A DNA stretch of 64,000 nt from the NCBI GenBank assembly GCA_021158465.1, contig JAGGUN010000005.1, positions 4,685 through 68,684 on the forward strand, read 5' to 3'. Source of the DNA: a bacterium (GTDB lineage Bacteria; UBP14; UBA6098; 4484-93). The position numbers were made by a program, and so were the translations under genes. Under the pieces are notes generated by a model. The model ran no database searches. It was not told where the DNA came from and saw only the letters and a list, made by a program, of their open reading frames with translations. Positions 62,173-64,000 of the stretch are shown here, piece after piece. Position 1 is the first letter of the stretch; each line of letters opens with the position of its first letter.

Positions 62173-63495
62173 ATGAGACGCACTGTATGGATTGTTTTTG
62201 CAGTGATTCTGTTGGTCAGAACTTGCTTCGCTGAATGGGAAACAACGATAGTAGATTCCTCAAGCTATTTTTCAGGAAGATGTGACATTGCCGTAGATAG
62301 CGATAATCACCCCGCTATATGTTATTGTAAGTCCATTGCAGATAATCCAGGATTGTATTATGCGTTTTATGACGGCTTGAACTGGAACATAGAGATAGCG
62401 GACTCAGGATGGGATTTTAAAGGTTTAAGTATTACCTTTGACCAGAATAATTATCCCCACATTTCGTATGGAGCGTGTTATCCATCATATGATTTAAGGC
62501 ATGCCTGGAAGGACGCTGAGGGTTGGCATTATGAGATTTTGGATACATCAGGATTTGGATCGAGTAACTATCTGCATTGTTCATCTATTGTTACCGATGC
62601 CAATAACCATATTCATATCGCCTATAGCGTGGGCGGTGATCTGGCAGGTAGAGGTATACAATATGCTTTCTGGGATGGCTCATCCTGGAGTCTCGATACA
62701 TTAGTTTCAGATGGATCTATGGTTTGTCTATCCACCGATGTTGACACAAATAATTATCCACACATTACAGACTGGTTCGGAGTGTATTGTAAATTTAACG
62801 GTGCAGATTGGGAAATCGATACCCTTGATTTCGCGGAGTATGGGGGAGTGCGCTTAAGATTGGACTCTCAGAATCGTCCCAATATAGTTTACTGCGATGC
62901 TTTTGGGAATGTATTCTGGGCTTATTATGATGGGTCCTGGGTAATAGATTCAGTGGGAGTAAGCGCACAGGGAAGCAACGCTCCGTTTGATTTAGATATA
63001 GATGACTATGTTCATATCATTTATCACTCGGTTCCAGACACTTCTCTCCGCTATGTCACTAACACGAGTGAGGACTGGACAGATGAGGTCATATGTATAC
63101 CTGACAATGTGACCGGCTCTCAAGCATCTGGAATTGCTGTTGATGGAAGTGGCAACATCCATGTATGCGACAGCGACATTTCTCCAAGTTATATGAAACT
63201 CATCAGGTATCACCATCGTGCAGGTTCGGGGATTAAAGAGCCAGAAGACGAAACTCAAATACCGGAGAGCAGATTAGTTCAAAATTATCCCAACCCATTC
63301 AATTCCTCCTGTGTCATCACTGCACCTTCGGGAGCGACTATAGAAATCTTCAATTTGAATGGCAAATGCATAGGGGCGTTTGACAAAACGCCCTGCGTGT
63401 GGCAACCAAATGAATCAATCTCAAGCGGAGTATATCTGATTAGAGCAACAGTTGGTGACCAGACAATCACCAAGCGAGCAATACTAATCAAATAA
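62173..63495 (+). CDS. Secreted beta-propeller-like protein with C-terminal sorting domain
   Basis: 440 residues. Signal peptide (VWIVFAVILLVRTCFA). Six or seven repeats of about 45-50 residues with the pattern 'D-x-N-N-x-P-H-I-x-Y' followed by 'W-x-x-x-x-L/I-D' (for example DSDNHPAICY, DQNNYPHISY, DANNHIHIAY, DTNNYPHITD, DSQNRPNIVY) suggest a beta-propeller. A sorting domain ends it (VQNYPNPFNSSCVITAPSGA ... TKRAILIK). AAGGAGG precedes the ATG at 62173. Codons are more AT-rich than in neighbours, which may mark a more recently acquired gene. No catalytic motif seen. Confidence 0.82.
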   Translation: MRRTVWIVFAVILLVRTCFAEWETTIVDSSSYFSGRCDIAVDSDNHPAICYCKSIADNPGLYYAFYDGLNWNIEIADSGWDFKGLSITFDQNNYPHISYGACYPSYDLRHAWKDAEGWHYEILDTSGFGSSNYLHCSSIVTDANNHIHIAYSVGGDLAGRGIQYAFWDGSSWSLDTLVSDGSMVCLSTDVDTNNYPHITDWFGVYCKFNGADWEIDTLDFAEYGGVRLRLDSQNRPNIVYCDAFGNVFWAYYDGSWVIDSVGVSAQGSNAPFDLDIDDYVHIIYHSVPDTSLRYVTNTSEDWTDEVICIPDNVTGSQASGIAVDGSGNIHVCDSDISPSYMKLIRYHHRAGSGIKEPEDETQIPESRLVQNYPNPFNSSCVITAPSGATIEIFNLNGKCIGAFDKTPCVWQPNESISSGVYLIRATVGDQTITKRAILIK

Positions 63496-63566
63496 CAATG
63501 TAAGCTCAAGTAGAACAAGCGGGAAAACAAGAGAAAAACAGGTTAGATATCGGCAATCTCCAATTT

Positions 63567-64000
63567 CTATTTCCCGATGCAGAAACGGGAAAAGATACTG
63601 TCGAGTATCTCCTCCGGCGGGAGATTTTTACCCGTGAGAAAGGAAAGCGTATCAAGCGCCTCCCTTATGTCCGATGCAGCGAGGTCATAAGCCTCCTGAG
63701 ATATATTTTGCTTTGCCAGAGCAAGAAACCGCTTTGCCTTCCTCAGTATCCCGGAAAGTGAAGCCGAGAGGAAAACACCATCCTCCGGGAGATGCTCATC
63801 GAAGAACCGCTCAAAAGCCGCCTCAAATCTATCCATCCCATCCTTTGTCTTCGCGGAGATAACAAACCGCCTGTCCTCGGGAAAGGCGGAGACTGTCTCC
63901 TCGTTCACACCTAAATCAGCCTTGTTGAGCAGAAAAAACGGCTCTCTGTCCGAGAGCTCACCGATAACCTTCTTCTCCACATCCGATATGAGCTTCGAGA
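63567..64000 (-). CDS. mnmE: tRNA modification GTPase MnmE, C-terminal part
   Basis: About 144 residues, continuing beyond the window edge. FLLNKADLG is the G4 (NKxD) motif of the GTPase domain, followed by a VISAKTKDG G5-like segment. The helical domain ends in ILDSIFSRFCIGK, the FCIGK hallmark whose Cys is required for function. With MnmG it makes the 5-carboxymethylaminomethyl modification at tRNA wobble uridines. The frame is open without a stop to position 64000. Confidence 0.95.
   Translation of the reverse strand, partial: SKLISDVEKKVIGELSDREPFFLLNKADLGVNEETVSAFPEDRRFVISAKTKDGMDRFEAAFERFFDEHLPEDGVFLSASLSGILRKAKRFLALAKQNISQEAYDLAASDIREALDTLSFLTGKNLPPEEILDSIFSRFCIGK

Noticed and set aside
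1-64000. CRISPR arrays or insertion sequences
   Set aside because: No regularly spaced repeats, transposase genes or terminal inverted repeats were seen.

Overview
The window reads as a gene-dense bacterial chromosome segment of roughly 50% GC, with short spacers and many stop/start overlaps. It belongs to a diderm: a TamB-like inner-membrane/periplasmic protein sits next to a BamA/TamA-type Omp85 barrel. Several large secreted proteins end in the YPNPFN-type sorting domain found across the FCB group and many candidate phyla. With two GWxTD-domain proteins, an exosortase-like gene and several FCB-type surface modules, this points to an uncultured FCB-affiliated lineage such as WOR-3/TA06/Cloacimonadota-like bacteria. 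That placement is inference. Promoters visible in the spacers are of the TTGACW-N16-18-TANNNT type, which argues against Bacteroidota proper.

Layout. 1-640: 5' part of a secreted transglutaminase-like protein (minus strand). 755-15395: a long plus-strand run comprising a QueG-like Fe-S protein, M42 peptidase, histidine kinase and receiver, TamB/BamA-like pair, Mut7-C RNase, endonuclease V, ThiD, PAP2, Nudix, FabD and FabG. 15488-21625: two lipoproteins, a CPBP-like membrane protein and a giant zinc metalloprotease. 21629-25357 (minus): a VWA protein followed by ftsE-ftsX. 25493-35495 (plus): deoC, xerD, two GWxTD proteins, a TPR protein, a Dus enzyme, a PyrK-like subunit, a PgsB/CapB-like ligase and an orphan sensor kinase. 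35455-53813 (minus): a methyltransferase; topA-xerC-hslV-hslU-argF; yicC-gmk-rpoZ; and, upstream of yicC in the same orientation, two surface proteins (1806 and 439 aa), a 57-aa mini-protein, an exosortase-like protein and a membrane partner. Further along come ackA, acpS and a nucleotidyltransferase/phosphomannomutase fusion. 56445-56735: tRNA-Leu and tRNA-Phe. 56790-61771 (minus): an NadR-like P-loop ATPase, a 1207-aa secreted propeller/Ig protein and a TSUP transporter. 61902-62132: a promoter, a structured stretch and an intrinsic terminator. 62173-63495: a secreted protein with a sorting domain. The window ends inside mnmE.

The most unusual element is the cluster 43998-45258. An exosortase-like protein (Cys87, Arg128, His148) is preceded by a 57-residue ORF that is almost entirely a signal peptide plus a short Pro/Gly linker, a transmembrane helix and a basic tail, which is the architecture of an exosortase substrate. 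It is followed by a 4-TM membrane protein overlapping the exosortase gene. The block lies directly downstream of, and probably in the same transcript as, two large secreted proteins that use the different YPNPFN sorting domain.
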